64,000 nucleotides of DNA from Janthinobacterium lividum (lineage in GTDB: Bacteria; Pseudomonadota; Gammaproteobacteria; Burkholderiales; Burkholderiaceae_D), in contig NZ_JAAOLY010000007.1 in NCBI RefSeq assembly GCF_011601275.1, forward strand, positions 211,904-275,903, written 5' to 3'. Of this stretch, positions 19,200 through 28,650 are shown one piece after another (positions within the stretch are counted from its first letter, which is position 1; each line of letters opens with the position of its first letter). Below the pieces are notes generated by a model. The model saw only the letters and a program-made list of their open reading frames with translations. It ran no database searches and was not told the origin of the DNA. Position numbers and translations under genes: made by a program.

Positions 19200-20684
19200 T
19201 TACGATTTGGTCGACTGCGGAAGCTCCGCGACCAAACGGAGTGAAACGGACAATTCGTCCAGCTGGAAATGCGGACGCAAAAACGACACGGCGCGGTACA
19301 CGCCGGGCCGGCCCGGCACTTCCGCCACCTGCACCGAAGCTTCGCGCAGCGGAAACTGGGCTTTCTGTTCCTGGCTGGCGTTATCGTCGAGCAGCACGTA
19401 CTGCGTCAGCCAGCGGTTGAGGAAATCTTCCACGTTGGAGGCGGCGGCAAAGCTGCCGATCTTGTCGCGCATCATCGCCTTCATGTAATGGGCGATGCGC
19501 GAGACGGCAAAGATGTATTGCAGCTGCGCCGACAGCACGGCGTTCGCGTTGGCGGCGTCCGTATTGTATTTTTTCGCCTTCTGCGCCGACTGGGCGCCGA
19601 AAAACGCGGCATAGTCCGTGTTCTTGCAGTGCACGAGCGAGATGAAGCCCAGGTCGCTCAATTCCTTTTCGCGGCGGTCCGTGATGGCGATCTCGGTCGG
19701 GCATTTCAGCGCCACTTCGCCCTCGTCCGTCTTGAAGGTATGCGTCGGCAAGTCTTCCACCAGGCCTCCCCCTTCCACGCCGCGGATCGCCGCGCACCAG
19801 CCGTAATCCTCGAAGGCGGCCGTCAGCTTGGTGCCGAAAGCGTAGGCGGCGTTACACCACAGGTATTTCTGGTGATCGGTGCCGTCCACGTCCTCGACGA
19901 AATTGAAGCCGTCGACGGTAGCGCCATCGAGCGGATTGAACGGCAGCCGGCCCAGGAAGCGGGGCAAGGTCAGGCCCACATAGCGCGCGTCTTCCGATTC
20001 GCGCAAGGATTTCCACTTCGCATACTCGACCGTGTCGAATACCTTGGCCAGGTCGCGCGGCTTGCCCAGGTCGCTGTAGCTTTCGAGGCCAAACAGTTCC
20101 GGCGACGCGGACGAGATGAACGGCGCGTGCGCGGCGGCGGCCACATGCGACATCTGTTCGATGAAATACATGTCTTCCGGCTGGCGGCTGAATTCGAAGT
20201 CGCCCAGCAAGGTGCCGAACGGCGCGCCGCCAAAGGTGCCGAATTCCTCCTCGTAGACCTTCTTGAACATGGTCGACTGGTCGAACTCCAGCGCGCTCTG
20301 GAAATCCTTGACCAGTTCGCGCTTGGTCGCGTTCATCAGCTTGATTTTCAGGTTCGTGCCGGTGGCCGTGTTCTTCACCAGGTAATGCAGGCCCGTCCAG
20401 CTGCTTTCCAGCTTCTGGAATTCGGGCGCGTGCATGATGGAGCTGAGCTGCGCGGAAATGAGCTGGTCCAGTTCGGCCACGCGGGCGTCGATGGTGGCGG
20501 CCAGATTGTTCGACACCACCACCGTGCCATCCATGACCTGGCTGACCAGTTCGGAAATGAGATCCTTGGCGCGGGCGTGTTCGACGCTGGACTTGGCGAC
20601 CTTGCTCTGCTCGACGATCTGGTCGAGCAAGTCGATTTCGGCGGCGCCGGCAGCGCTCAATGCGGGGGTCAGTTGTGCGGACAT
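19200..20684 (-). CDS. tssC: T6SS contractile sheath large subunit TssC
   Basis: Sheath subunit of 494 aa that pairs with TssB and contracts to drive the tube. Clear family features are 'LDQLISAQLSSIMHAPEFQ', 'ESSWTGLHYLV', 'FGTFGGAPFGTLLGDFEF', 'LPRFLGRLPFNPLDG' and 'ISLVHCKNTDYAAFF'. The start MSAQLTPALS at 20684 is one base from the tssB stop. Length is typical. Confidence 0.97.
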   Translation of the reverse strand: MSAQLTPALSAAGAAEIDLLDQIVEQSKVAKSSVEHARAKDLISELVSQVMDGTVVVSNNLAATIDARVAELDQLISAQLSSIMHAPEFQKLESSWTGLHYLVKNTATGTNLKIKLMNATKRELVKDFQSALEFDQSTMFKKVYEEEFGTFGGAPFGTLLGDFEFSRQPEDMYFIEQMSHVAAAAHAPFISSASPELFGLESYSDLGKPRDLAKVFDTVEYAKWKSLRESEDARYVGLTLPRFLGRLPFNPLDGATVDGFNFVEDVDGTDHQKYLWCNAAYAFGTKLTAAFEDYGWCAAIRGVEGGGLVEDLPTHTFKTDEGEVALKCPTEIAITDRREKELSDLGFISLVHCKNTDYAAFFGAQSAQKAKKYNTDAANANAVLSAQLQYIFAVSRIAHYMKAMMRDKIGSFAAASNVEDFLNRWLTQYVLLDDNASQEQKAQFPLREASVQVAEVPGRPGVYRAVSFLRPHFQLDELSVSLRLVAELPQSTKS

Positions 20685-20685
20685 A

Positions 20686-21195
20686 TCAATCTTTCCTGAC
20701 GTGGGAATGTTGTTCCAGCTGGGCCAGTTTTTCCGTGCTGTTGAGCACGTCATTCAGGATGTCTTCCAGCTTGTCGTTGCCGGCCAGCTTGTTGCGCAGG
20801 TCGGCCAGCTTGGTACGCGCCTCGAGCAGCTTGCGCAGCGGTTCGACCTGCTCGACCACCGCTTCCGGGCGGAAATCGGCGATCGAGCGGAATTTCAGCT
20901 CCACGCCGAACTGGCCGCCACCGGCGCCCAGTTCATTGGGCACGCGGTAGGTGGCGCGCGGCTCGATGCCCTTCATCACTTCATCGAAATTGTCGCGGTC
21001 GATATCGACGAACTTGCGGTCCTTCAGGCGCTTCTGCTCGAGTTCCGAATTGCCTCCGAAATCGCCCACCACGCCCACCACGAAAGGCAGCTCCTTGTTT
21101 TCGATGGCGTCGCCGATCTCGACGTCATAGGTCATCTGCACGCGTGGCGGGCGTACCTTTTGCAAGCGCTTCTGCACACTATCTTTTTTCGACAT
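20686..21195 (-). CDS. tssB: T6SS contractile sheath small subunit TssB
   Basis: Sheath subunit of 169 aa starting MSKKDSVQKRLQKVRPPRV. Conserved features are 'PPRVQMTYDVEIGDA', 'LPFVVGVVGDFGG', 'RKFVDIDRDNFDEVM' and the C-terminal helix that binds ClpV in its partner complex. A GGAAGGGGATG leader provides a strong ribosome site. It is the first sheath gene after the lipoprotein. Confidence 0.97.
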   Translation of the reverse strand: MSKKDSVQKRLQKVRPPRVQMTYDVEIGDAIENKELPFVVGVVGDFGGNSELEQKRLKDRKFVDIDRDNFDEVMKGIEPRATYRVPNELGAGGGQFGVELKFRSIADFRPEAVVEQVEPLRKLLEARTKLADLRNKLAGNDKLEDILNDVLNSTEKLAQLEQHSHVRKD

Positions 21196-21267
21196 GACAT
21201 CCCCTTCCAAATGTTGGCGGCATCGGCGATGCGCCTGTTGAACTGCGGCGTACCTGTGCCTGGCTGG

Positions 21268-21843
21268 CTACTTCAGGGCATTGAATGGATTGGCGCTGCC
21301 CTCATCGGCAGCGCGCTTGCTTGGCTGCTTGCGCGATTGGCGCACGGGCGGCTTGTCCGGCGGCGGCACCAGCACGGTTTCGCCGAGGCTCTCGCGCAGC
21401 AGCTTGGCCAGGTCCTGCGATTCCGCGCGCAGCGGACCGGACAAGTTGTTCTGGCGGCTCAGATCAGCCAGCGCCCGCGTCGACAGGCGCAGTCCGCTGA
21501 TGGCGATCACGCTGTTGGCCAGCTTGTCGGCAGGATCGCGCACCAGCACTTCCTGGGCACTGAGGATGGCTTCGCCATACTGGCCCGCATCGTAGCGGCT
21601 CTGCGCCATGCGCACCCAGGGCTGCTTGTCGGCGGGCGCGGCGGCGGCGGCCTCCTGCCACAGCGCCAGCGCCGCCGCCTTGTTGCCCGTGTCCACCGCC
21701 TGCGTGGCCTTGGCCATCAGCTCTTCCAGCGTCGGCGGCGCCACGGCGGTCGGCGGTTTGACCACCGGCGCCGTACTGCAGGCGCTGAGGGCAAAAGCAC
21801 AGGTAAGAACTGCAAGAGTGCGTAGCGAAACCGAGGGTGTCAT
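21268..21843 (-). CDS. T6SS-linked TPR lipoprotein (TagM-like)
   Basis: Lipoprotein of 191 aa. The signal peptide ends in the lipobox LSAC (Cys22), so it should be an outer-membrane or periplasmic lipoprotein. Residues 38-125 look like two tetratricopeptide repeats (ALALWQEAAAAAP, RYDAGQYGEAILSAQEVL). A basic Pro-rich tail ends the protein. It is the first gene of the leftward sheath operon. It lacks the compact beta-sandwich size expected of TssJ, the usual T6SS lipoprotein, which I do not find elsewhere in the window. Whether it replaces TssJ is open. GAAGGA lies eight bases before the ATG. Confidence 0.8.
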   Translation of the reverse strand: MTPSVSLRTLAVLTCAFALSACSTAPVVKPPTAVAPPTLEELMAKATQAVDTGNKAAALALWQEAAAAAPADKQPWVRMAQSRYDAGQYGEAILSAQEVLVRDPADKLANSVIAISGLRLSTRALADLSRQNNLSGPLRAESQDLAKLLRESLGETVLVPPPDKPPVRQSRKQPSKRAADEGSANPFNALK

Positions 21844-21874
21844 GTTGAGCGTTCCTTCAAAAAAGAAGACCGTT

Positions 21875-21903
21875 TTGACGACTAAAAAGTTGCTTTTTAT
21901 AGT
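21875..21903 (+). promoter_or_regulatory. Candidate sigma-70 promoter for tssK operon
   Basis: TTGACG and TATAGT are separated by exactly 17 bases inside a 289-bp AT-rich region between the divergent sheath and tssK operons. This would leave a 5' leader of about 220 bases before tssK. The leftward promoter must also lie in this region but is less clear. Confidence 0.5.
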
Positions 21904-22132
21904 TGTTAATTGTTTATTTTTCGGAGCGTAGCATGATTTGAAAATTTACTGCGTTCAATAGAAAATACGCGAAAACTCACACTATTGACGCTAAAAACGT
22001 ACAGTACGCACCATTCCTCAAGATAATGCTAATGTTCTTGCAGTTGCGAAAAAAGCACCAAGTTGCGCGATGCGAAGCATGTTTTTCAGTCGCCGCCGCG
22101 CGCCTCACTGTGTCTGGCATAGAGGGCAATTC

Positions 22133-23479
22133 ATGAGCATGGCAAACAAATTGTTATGGGGCGAAGGCCTGTTCCTGCGGCCCCAGCATTTCCAGCAGCA
22201 AGACCAGTACCACGAACAGCGCCTGCACGAGAGCGTCAAGGCGCTGCACCCGTATGCGTGGGGAGTGAACCAGCTGCAGATCGACCGCGATGCGCTGGCC
22301 AACAACAGCTTGCGCCTGCTGGAACTGTCGCTGGTCTTCCAGGACGGCGAAATCTACAATGCGGTCGGCGGCGATGACCTGCCCGAGGCGCTCGACCTGG
22401 GCAACTTGCCCTCGTCGCTGCAATCGGTGACCTTCCACGCCGCCTTGCCGGCCTTCAAGCCATTCGGCGGCAACTTCGCCGCCAGCGGCCAGCCCAACAG
22501 CGCGGCGCGCTACGCTCAGGCCAATCTCAGCACGCCGGACCTGTACACCCAGGCCGCGCAGGCCGAACTGACGTACCTGAAAAAAACCCTGCGCCTGGTG
22601 GCCGATTCCGAACCGCGCGATTCCTACGTCAGCTTTCCCCTGCTGCGCCTGCGGCGCCTGTCGACGGGCGGCTTCGAACAGGATCCGGCCTTCGTGCCCC
22701 CCAGCCTGTCCATCCGCAGCGCGCCCCTGCTGTTCCTGCAATTGCGCCGCCTGATCGACGCACTGCAGGCCAAGGTCAATGCGCTGTACGGGCATCACCG
22801 CGAGCCGAGCAAGAGCGTGATCGAATTCCGCTCGGGCGACATGTCCTCGTTCTGGCTGCTGCATACGGCCAGCGCGGCCTACGCCTCGCTCAGCCACTAC
22901 TTCCATCATCCGGCGCTGCATCCGGAGCGGCTGTACGAACAGCTGCTGGCCCTGGCGGGCGGCTTGATGACATTTTCGAGAAGCCATGCGCTGGCCGACC
23001 TGCCGCCGTACCGGCATGCCGATCCCGGCCCGCCGTTCGCCCAGCTGCACGCCATGATCCGCGAATTGCTCGACACCGTGATCTCGTCGAAATACTTCGC
23101 CATCGCGCTGACGGAAACCAAGCCGTCCTACCACCACGGCAAGCTGGACTCGCAAAAGATCGACGCCAAGACGGCGTTCTACCTGGGTGTCTCGGCCGAC
23201 ATGGCCGGCGTGGAACTGGTCGACGTGGTGCCGCTGCGCTTCAAGGTGGGTGCGCCGGACGACGTGGAAAAGTTCGTCCTGTCCGCCCTGCCCGGCGTGC
23301 GCCTGCAGCACGCGCCGCAGGTGCCTGCCGCCGTGCCGGTGCGTCCCGACATGTTTTACTTCACCATCGAGGCCAAGGGCCAGATGTACGAACGCATGCT
23401 GCAGGCACAGTCGCTCCTGATCTATGTCCCCTCCGGCATGCGTGAACTGAAACTCGAACTTGTCGCCGTCACTTCCTGA
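22133..23479 (+). CDS. tssK: T6SS baseplate protein TssK
   Basis: TssK (448 aa) links the baseplate to the TssL-TssM membrane complex. The start ATG at 22133 (MSMANKLLWGEGLFLRPQHF) has GAGG about eight bases upstream and gives the conserved N terminus; an ATG two codons later is possible. Other features are 'QQQDQYHEQRL', 'DLPPYRH', 'YFAIALTETKP' and the C-terminal receptor-binding-like domain. The gene is followed after nine bases by tssL. Confidence 0.96.
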   Translation: MSMANKLLWGEGLFLRPQHFQQQDQYHEQRLHESVKALHPYAWGVNQLQIDRDALANNSLRLLELSLVFQDGEIYNAVGGDDLPEALDLGNLPSSLQSVTFHAALPAFKPFGGNFAASGQPNSAARYAQANLSTPDLYTQAAQAELTYLKKTLRLVADSEPRDSYVSFPLLRLRRLSTGGFEQDPAFVPPSLSIRSAPLLFLQLRRLIDALQAKVNALYGHHREPSKSVIEFRSGDMSSFWLLHTASAAYASLSHYFHHPALHPERLYEQLLALAGGLMTFSRSHALADLPPYRHADPGPPFAQLHAMIRELLDTVISSKYFAIALTETKPSYHHGKLDSQKIDAKTAFYLGVSADMAGVELVDVVPLRFKVGAPDDVEKFVLSALPGVRLQHAPQVPAAVPVRPDMFYFTIEAKGQMYERMLQAQSLLIYVPSGMRELKLELVAVTS

Positions 23480-23488
23480 GGTCAAACG

Positions 23489-24271
23489 ATGCATTCCACC
23501 GCTCCCCCTTCCCTGATGTCCGGCAGCCAGGCCGCCTATGCCTCCAGCACGGCTGCCGGTCCCGGCACGGAACAAACCTTGATGGACTTGATGTACGACG
23601 GTTTTTACGCCCTGTTCATGCTGAAGAACGGCAGCGGGCCGCAAGACAATGCCGATTTCATCAGCAAGATGACGCACTTCCTCGATGAGTTCAGCCGCGG
23701 CGCGAAAAAACAGGGCGCGTCGGCGGACGATATCGACGCCGCAAAATATGCGTTCTGCGCGGCCGTCGATGAAATCATCCTGCGCTCGCCCTACAGCATC
23801 CGCGACGAATGGGCGCGGCGGCCGTTGCAGCTGGTGCTGTTCGGCGACCAGCTGGCCGGCGAAAACTTCTTCATCCGCCTGGAAGCGCTGCGCGCGCGCG
23901 GCAGCGCGCACCTGCAGGCGCTCGAGGTATTCCACATGTGCCTGCTGCTGGGTTTCCAGGGCCGCTACATCCTGGAAGGCCCGGAAAAACTCAACTACCT
24001 GACGGCGCGCCTGGGCGACGAAATCGCCCAGATGAAGGGCAAGAAAACCGGCTTCGCCCCGCATGCGGAGCGGCCCGACCAGATCATCCACAAGCTGCGC
24101 AACAACGTGCCGCCATGGGTGCTGTGTTCGGTGTTCGCCCTGATCTGCGCGCTGGGCTACCTGGGGCTGCGCACCATGCTGGCCAAGCAGACGGAAGCGC
24201 AGATCAATGCCTACAACGACATCGTCAAGCTGGCGCCGCGCGTGGCCAACCTGAGCATTACCCTGCCGTGA
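23489..24271 (+). CDS. tssL: T6SS membrane protein TssL (DotU family)
   Basis: TssL (260 aa) is an inner-membrane partner of TssM. The cytoplasmic domain shows DotU features 'LMDLMYDGFYALFMLK', 'KYAFCAAVDEIIL', 'PLQLVLFGDQLAGENFF' and 'LEVFHMCLLLGFQGRY'. One membrane helix lies at about residues 210-230 (WVLCSVFALICALGYLGL), followed by a short tail with no peptidoglycan-binding extension. That lack is consistent with a separate OmpA-type protein in the cluster. The stop overlaps the start of the next vgrG by one base. Confidence 0.96.
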   Translation: MHSTAPPSLMSGSQAAYASSTAAGPGTEQTLMDLMYDGFYALFMLKNGSGPQDNADFISKMTHFLDEFSRGAKKQGASADDIDAAKYAFCAAVDEIILRSPYSIRDEWARRPLQLVLFGDQLAGENFFIRLEALRARGSAHLQALEVFHMCLLLGFQGRYILEGPEKLNYLTARLGDEIAQMKGKKTGFAPHAERPDQIIHKLRNNVPPWVLCSVFALICALGYLGLRTMLAKQTEAQINAYNDIVKLAPRVANLSITLP

Positions 24272-27200
24272 TGGACGGCGCACAACAAGCCCCCGCCGCC
24301 ACGGGCCAGTTCGGCACCGGCCTGAGCCAGCATGCGCGGCTCATCACCCTGGCCACGGCGCAGCAGTCCGGGCAGCCCGAGTCGCTGATGGCGGAACAGT
24401 TCGAGGGCCGCGAGGCCGTCAATGAACTGTTCCGCTTCGAGGTCGATGCCCTGAGCACCGCGGCCAGCCTGGACCTGGCCTCCTTCATCGGCGAGGAAAT
24501 GACGCTGTGCCTGCTTCAGCCCGACGGCAGCCAGCGCGCCTGGCACGGCATCTGCACCGATTGCGCCTGGCTGGGCGCCGATGGCGGCGTGGCGCGCTAC
24601 CGGCTGCGCCTCGAACCGGCCCTGGCGCTGCTGCGGCTGCGCCGCGACAGCTATATTTTCCAGGACAAGCATGCGCGCGACATCGTCACCGAGCTGCTGG
24701 CCGACTACCCGCAGTTGCGCTTCGAATTCGACGTCAGCCAGGCGCTGGCCATGCGCGCCATCTGCACCCAGTACCGCGAAAGCGACTTCGATTTCTTCGC
24801 GCGCCTGCTGGCCGCCGAAGGCCTGAGCTGGCGCTTCGAGCACGACCAGCCCGGCGGCGCGCAGGAAGGCGGCGACGGCCAGGCGCAGGCCAGGCACAAA
24901 CTGGTGATCTTCGACAGCAAGGCCACGGCGCCGCAGACGCCGGGCGGCGCCGACATGCGCTTTCACGGCGTGCGCGCCACAGATACGGACGACGCCATCG
25001 ACTGCTTCGGCGCGCGCCGCCAGGTGCAGTCGAATGCCGTCAGCATCAGCAGCTGGCACCCGGAGCAGGTGACGGCGCCCGCCGCCGAGCAGGTCTCCAG
25101 CCTGGAGACGGGGCAATTGCCGCAGCTGGCCGTGTATGACGGCGCCGGCGAGCGCCTGCACGCCGACCGCGCGGCGGCCGGGCCCCACAGCGAGCGCATG
25201 CTGCAAGCCCTGGAACTGGACAACAAGCAGTTCGACGGCGCCGGCGCCGTGCGCCGCCTGGCCGCCGGCCACGCCATGCGCCTGCTGCAGCACGAGCAGC
25301 ATGCCGATGGCGCCAACGCATTCACCGTGCTGTGGGCCGAGCACCAGGCACGCAACAATGCGGGACCGGCGGGCGCCAGCCTGGGCGGCATGCTGTCGCA
25401 GCTGGCCAGGACGGCCGGCCTGGGCGGCGTGGCCGACTGGATCAGCGGCCAGATCGAACCGGGCACCTACCGCAACCGCTTCGGCTGCGTGCGCGCCAGC
25501 GTGGCCATCGTGCCGCGCGCCACCGCCGCGCGCGCACCGGCCGTGGCGCTGGGTCCGCAGACGGCGCTGGTGGTGGGCCTGGCCGACAGCGTGGCCACCA
25601 CGGGCCGCGACCATCAGGTGCGCATCCAGTTTGCCTGGCAGCGCGGCAGCGCCGCCAATCCGGGCGGCCTGGCGCACAACACCGACCAGCAGGGCAGCGC
25701 ACCCGGCAACGAGGCATCCGGCGCCTGGGTGCGCGTGGCCGAAGCGCTGGCCGGCCCCAACTGGGGCTCGCAATTCACGCCGCGCCTGGGCACGGAAGTA
25801 CTGGTCGACTTCATCGAAGGCGACATGGACCGCCCGCTGGTCGTCGCCCAGCTCTACACGGGCAGCGACACGCCGCCGTATGCGGCCGGCGAGGATTCGG
25901 GCGTCAACCATGCGGGCGTCCTGTCGGGCATGCACAGCCACAATTTCGACGGCGCCGGCTACAACCAATGGGTGCTCGACGATACCCGGGGCCAGCTGCG
26001 CACCCGGCTCGCTTCGAGCAGCGCCGCCACCGAGCTCAATCTGGGCTACCTGGTGCAGCAAGGCGCCACCACGGCGCAACGGGGCAGCTACCGCGGCAGC
26101 GGCTTTGAATTGCGCACCGATGCCTGGGCCATGCTGCGCGCCGGCGAAGGCATGCTGATCTCGACCACGGCGCGCGCGCGCCAGGGCGCCGGCGTGGCGT
26201 CGAGCCAGCTCGACACCAAGGAAGCACTGGCCCTGCTGCGCGGCGCCTGTGAACTGAGCAAGACGGTGGCGACGTCGGCTAGCCAGCAAAAAGCCCTCGT
26301 CAGCAAGGATGCAAACCAGGCGCAGCTGGACATGGCGGCGCAGATCGACCCGCAGCAGGACGGCAAGTACCAGGCCGCTGTCGGCGGCCAGGAAGCCAGC
26401 AAGGCGGGCAGCGGCACGCGCGCCCCCGATACGGCGCAGCCTGTGGAACGCTACGCCCAGCCGCTCGTGCTGATGGAGTCGCCCAGCAGCATCAACTGGG
26501 CGACGCCCGCTTCGACCGTGCTGTTCGCGGGCCAGCAGCTGCACTGGACGGCGCAGGCAGACCTGCACATGACGGCCGGCCAGACGGTTGCATCGGTGGC
26601 GGCCAACGCGGCCACGCTGTTCAGCCAGGAAGGTGGCATCAAGGCTGTCGCGGGCAACGGCCCCGTCTCACTCGAAGCACATACCGACCAGCTGGAAATC
26701 CTCGCCGATCAAGCCGTCACGGTGATCTCCGTGAGCGACAGCATCGACATCAAGGCCAACCAGAAAATCGTCCTGCAGGCGGGACAATCGTCGATCACGC
26801 TCGAAGGCGGCGACATCACCTTCCGCTGCCCGGGCAATTTCACCGTCAAGGGCGGGCAGCATGTCTTCAACGGCGGCGCCAGCGCGGCCGCCGGCCTGCC
26901 GCCTTTGCCCGACAGCCGCCTGAAACTGTTCGACGAAGGCTTCGTGCTGAAAGACCGCGACACGGGCGAACTGATGCCGCGCCAGCCGTACCGCGTCAAG
27001 CGCGCCGATGGCAGTATCGAAACGGGCATGACGGACGCCAGGGGCTTGACCCATGTCGTGGCCGCCGCCGCCGTCGAGGCGCTGGTGATCGAACTGCTCA
27101 AGTCGCCGGGCCAGTTGCCCGAGACGTCGGACAGCCCTGCGCCCGCGCCCGGCACGACGGCCAAGGCGCCGCCCAAGCCCGAGCCGAAATTCAAGGAAAC

Positions 27201-28053
27201 GGGGACTTCAAGCACCAGCCCCGTCGACAACAAGCAGCGCAAGGAAGTGCTGATCAAGCGGCCCGCCTGCTGGATCGACGACTACGAAAAGGAGATCGAC
27301 GTCTCCAGTGTGCCGCGCTACAACAACACTTTCGGCGCCAATGGCGCGCCGCATAATTATTTCGATACCGTGCGCTACAAGATCTACGTGCCCGTCAAGT
27401 CGAATACCAGCATCATCGCCGAATTGCGCGTCAAGGCGATCACGGTGCTCGATGCGGCCGACCAGGCGCTGGAAGAGCGCGAGCGGGGCACCCCTCAGGC
27501 GGCGGCCAGGGTCAAGCAGCGCGCCGCCGCCATCAAGTACGTCAAGGGCATCGCCACCGCAGGCCTGGAAGCCCACTGGAACAATAAATTTCAAATGGAA
27601 ATCCGCGATCCCGAATGCGGCACGCGCATCCTGCCCATCGTCTACCGCATCGTCTACGTGGAAAGCAACGAGCACTACCTCATGCAGATCCACAAGCGCT
27701 ACGATCGCGAGGGCGTGACGGGTACCGTGATCGACGTTTCCCCCTCCACCAACGGCCAGGTGCACGCCCATGAGTTCGGCCACTGCTATGGCATTCCCGA
27801 CGAATACTCGTATGTCGAAGGGGACGATGAAACCGTCAAGTACATGAAGCCGGACGGCACCTGGGACGCGCCCGTGTCGGCGCTGTCGGACGACGAGGAA
27901 CCGGAAGCGCGGCTGGCCAATATCATGAACTCGGTCGGCTCCACGATTGTCTATCACCGCCACGCCTGGCAAATCGCCATCGAAGTGCAAGAATTGCTGC
28001 GCGCGGAAATAGGACGGAAAATCAAATGCGATATCATCCTCATCCGCTCCTAG
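24271..28053 (+). CDS. vgrG: Evolved VgrG with C-terminal zinc-metallopeptidase domain
   Basis: VgrG of 1260 aa. The gp27-like region covers about residues 1-380 ('QYRESDFDFFARLLAAEGLSW'), split from the OB-fold around 440-560 ('WVRVAEALAGPNWGSQF', 'EGDMDRPLVVAQLYTG'). A DUF2345-type beta-helical region follows at about 750-890 ('EILADQAVTVISVSDSIDIKA'). The extension from about 910 has a small Rhs/toxin-linker-like domain (RQPYRVKRADGSIETGMTDA), a Pro/Lys-rich linker, and a peptidase-like end. There HExxHxxGxxD is intact: His1167, Glu1168, His1171, Gly1174, Asp1177. A candidate Met-turn lies at Met1219 (NIMNSVG). This pattern is metzincin-like and suggests a secreted protease effector delivered at the spike. 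The start ATG overlaps the tssL stop (TGATG). The next gene overlaps its 3' end and may encode immunity. Confidence 0.9.
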   Translation: MDGAQQAPAATGQFGTGLSQHARLITLATAQQSGQPESLMAEQFEGREAVNELFRFEVDALSTAASLDLASFIGEEMTLCLLQPDGSQRAWHGICTDCAWLGADGGVARYRLRLEPALALLRLRRDSYIFQDKHARDIVTELLADYPQLRFEFDVSQALAMRAICTQYRESDFDFFARLLAAEGLSWRFEHDQPGGAQEGGDGQAQARHKLVIFDSKATAPQTPGGADMRFHGVRATDTDDAIDCFGARRQVQSNAVSISSWHPEQVTAPAAEQVSSLETGQLPQLAVYDGAGERLHADRAAAGPHSERMLQALELDNKQFDGAGAVRRLAAGHAMRLLQHEQHADGANAFTVLWAEHQARNNAGPAGASLGGMLSQLARTAGLGGVADWISGQIEPGTYRNRFGCVRASVAIVPRATAARAPAVALGPQTALVVGLADSVATTGRDHQVRIQFAWQRGSAANPGGLAHNTDQQGSAPGNEASGAWVRVAEALAGPNWGSQFTPRLGTEVLVDFIEGDMDRPLVVAQLYTGSDTPPYAAGEDSGVNHAGVLSGMHSHNFDGAGYNQWVLDDTRGQLRTRLASSSAATELNLGYLVQQGATTAQRGSYRGSGFELRTDAWAMLRAGEGMLISTTARARQGAGVASSQLDTKEALALLRGACELSKTVATSASQQKALVSKDANQAQLDMAAQIDPQQDGKYQAAVGGQEASKAGSGTRAPDTAQPVERYAQPLVLMESPSSINWATPASTVLFAGQQLHWTAQADLHMTAGQTVASVAANAATLFSQEGGIKAVAGNGPVSLEAHTDQLEILADQAVTVISVSDSIDIKANQKIVLQAGQSSITLEGGDITFRCPGNFTVKGGQHVFNGGASAAAGLPPLPDSRLKLFDEGFVLKDRDTGELMPRQPYRVKRADGSIETGMTDARGLTHVVAAAAVEALVIELLKSPGQLPETSDSPAPAPGTTAKAPPKPEPKFKETGTSSTSPVDNKQRKEVLIKRPACWIDDYEKEIDVSSVPRYNNTFGANGAPHNYFDTVRYKIYVPVKSNTSIIAELRVKAITVLDAADQALEERERGTPQAAARVKQRAAAIKYVKGIATAGLEAHWNNKFQMEIRDPECGTRILPIVYRIVYVESNEHYLMQIHKRYDREGVTGTVIDVSPSTNGQVHAHEFGHCYGIPDEYSYVEGDDETVKYMKPDGTWDAPVSALSDDEEPEARLANIMNSVGSTIVYHRHAWQIAIEVQELLRAEIGRKIKCDIILIRS

Positions 28054-28547
28054 CCGCACTGCTTGCAGTGTCCCTCCACCTTACAGGAAACGCCATGCCG
28101 AACGACGTACTTTCCGTTAGCGCCCATTGCCTCGACAACCCGGCCTGCATTTTCACGGGCAGCGACATGCGCATCGAGGTCGTCATCAAGAATACCGGCA
28201 GCACGGCCGTCGGCTATCCGCTCGACTACATTCAGCAGCGCGGCCCCAACCTGCGCCTGATCGACAATGCCAGCGAGCGCAGCCAGGTACTGAAGACCGG
28301 CCTGGCGGACCATGCGCTCAAGCGCGCCTTCACCACCATCGCTCCGGGGCAGTCGGTGGCGCTGCAAACCATCATCAAGCATACGGAGCTGCTGCTGTTC
28401 CGCAAGGAATTCGTCGATGTGACGGCCGAAATCGGCGTCTCGGCGGGGATCCGGACGGACGGCAGCGAGGAAGCGCTGCCCTTCAAGGGCGGGACGAACT
28501 TGAAGATTATTGGCAGGGATACTCTGGAGCGGGAGGCGAAGCGGTGA
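28026..28547 (+). CDS. Exported protein, candidate immunity to the VgrG peptidase
   Basis: Protein of 173 aa with a signal peptide (MRYHPHPLLAALLAVSLHLTGNA) and a beta-rich mature part of about 150 residues. That part resembles an Ig-like or intracellular-protease-inhibitor fold ('DMRIEVVIKNTGSTAVGYPL', 'IAPGQSVALQTII'). Only two cysteines are visible, close together. Its start lies 28 bases inside the vgrG gene in another frame, so the two genes are tightly coupled. Periplasmic location, small size and overlap with an effector gene are the classic immunity pattern. An inhibitor-like fold would suit a peptidase, but this is inference from sequence style alone. Confidence 0.75.
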   Translation: MRYHPHPLLAALLAVSLHLTGNAMPNDVLSVSAHCLDNPACIFTGSDMRIEVVIKNTGSTAVGYPLDYIQQRGPNLRLIDNASERSQVLKTGLADHALKRAFTTIAPGQSVALQTIIKHTELLLFRKEFVDVTAEIGVSAGIRTDGSEEALPFKGGTNLKIIGRDTLEREAKR

Positions 28548-28650
28548 TGCTGGTCCTCTGGGTGATGCCGGGGGGGGGACTGCGTGATGCTGGCTATGCT
28601 GGCTGTGGGGCACGATGCGTAGGTGCTGGCCGCTACGGCTTGAGATGAGG

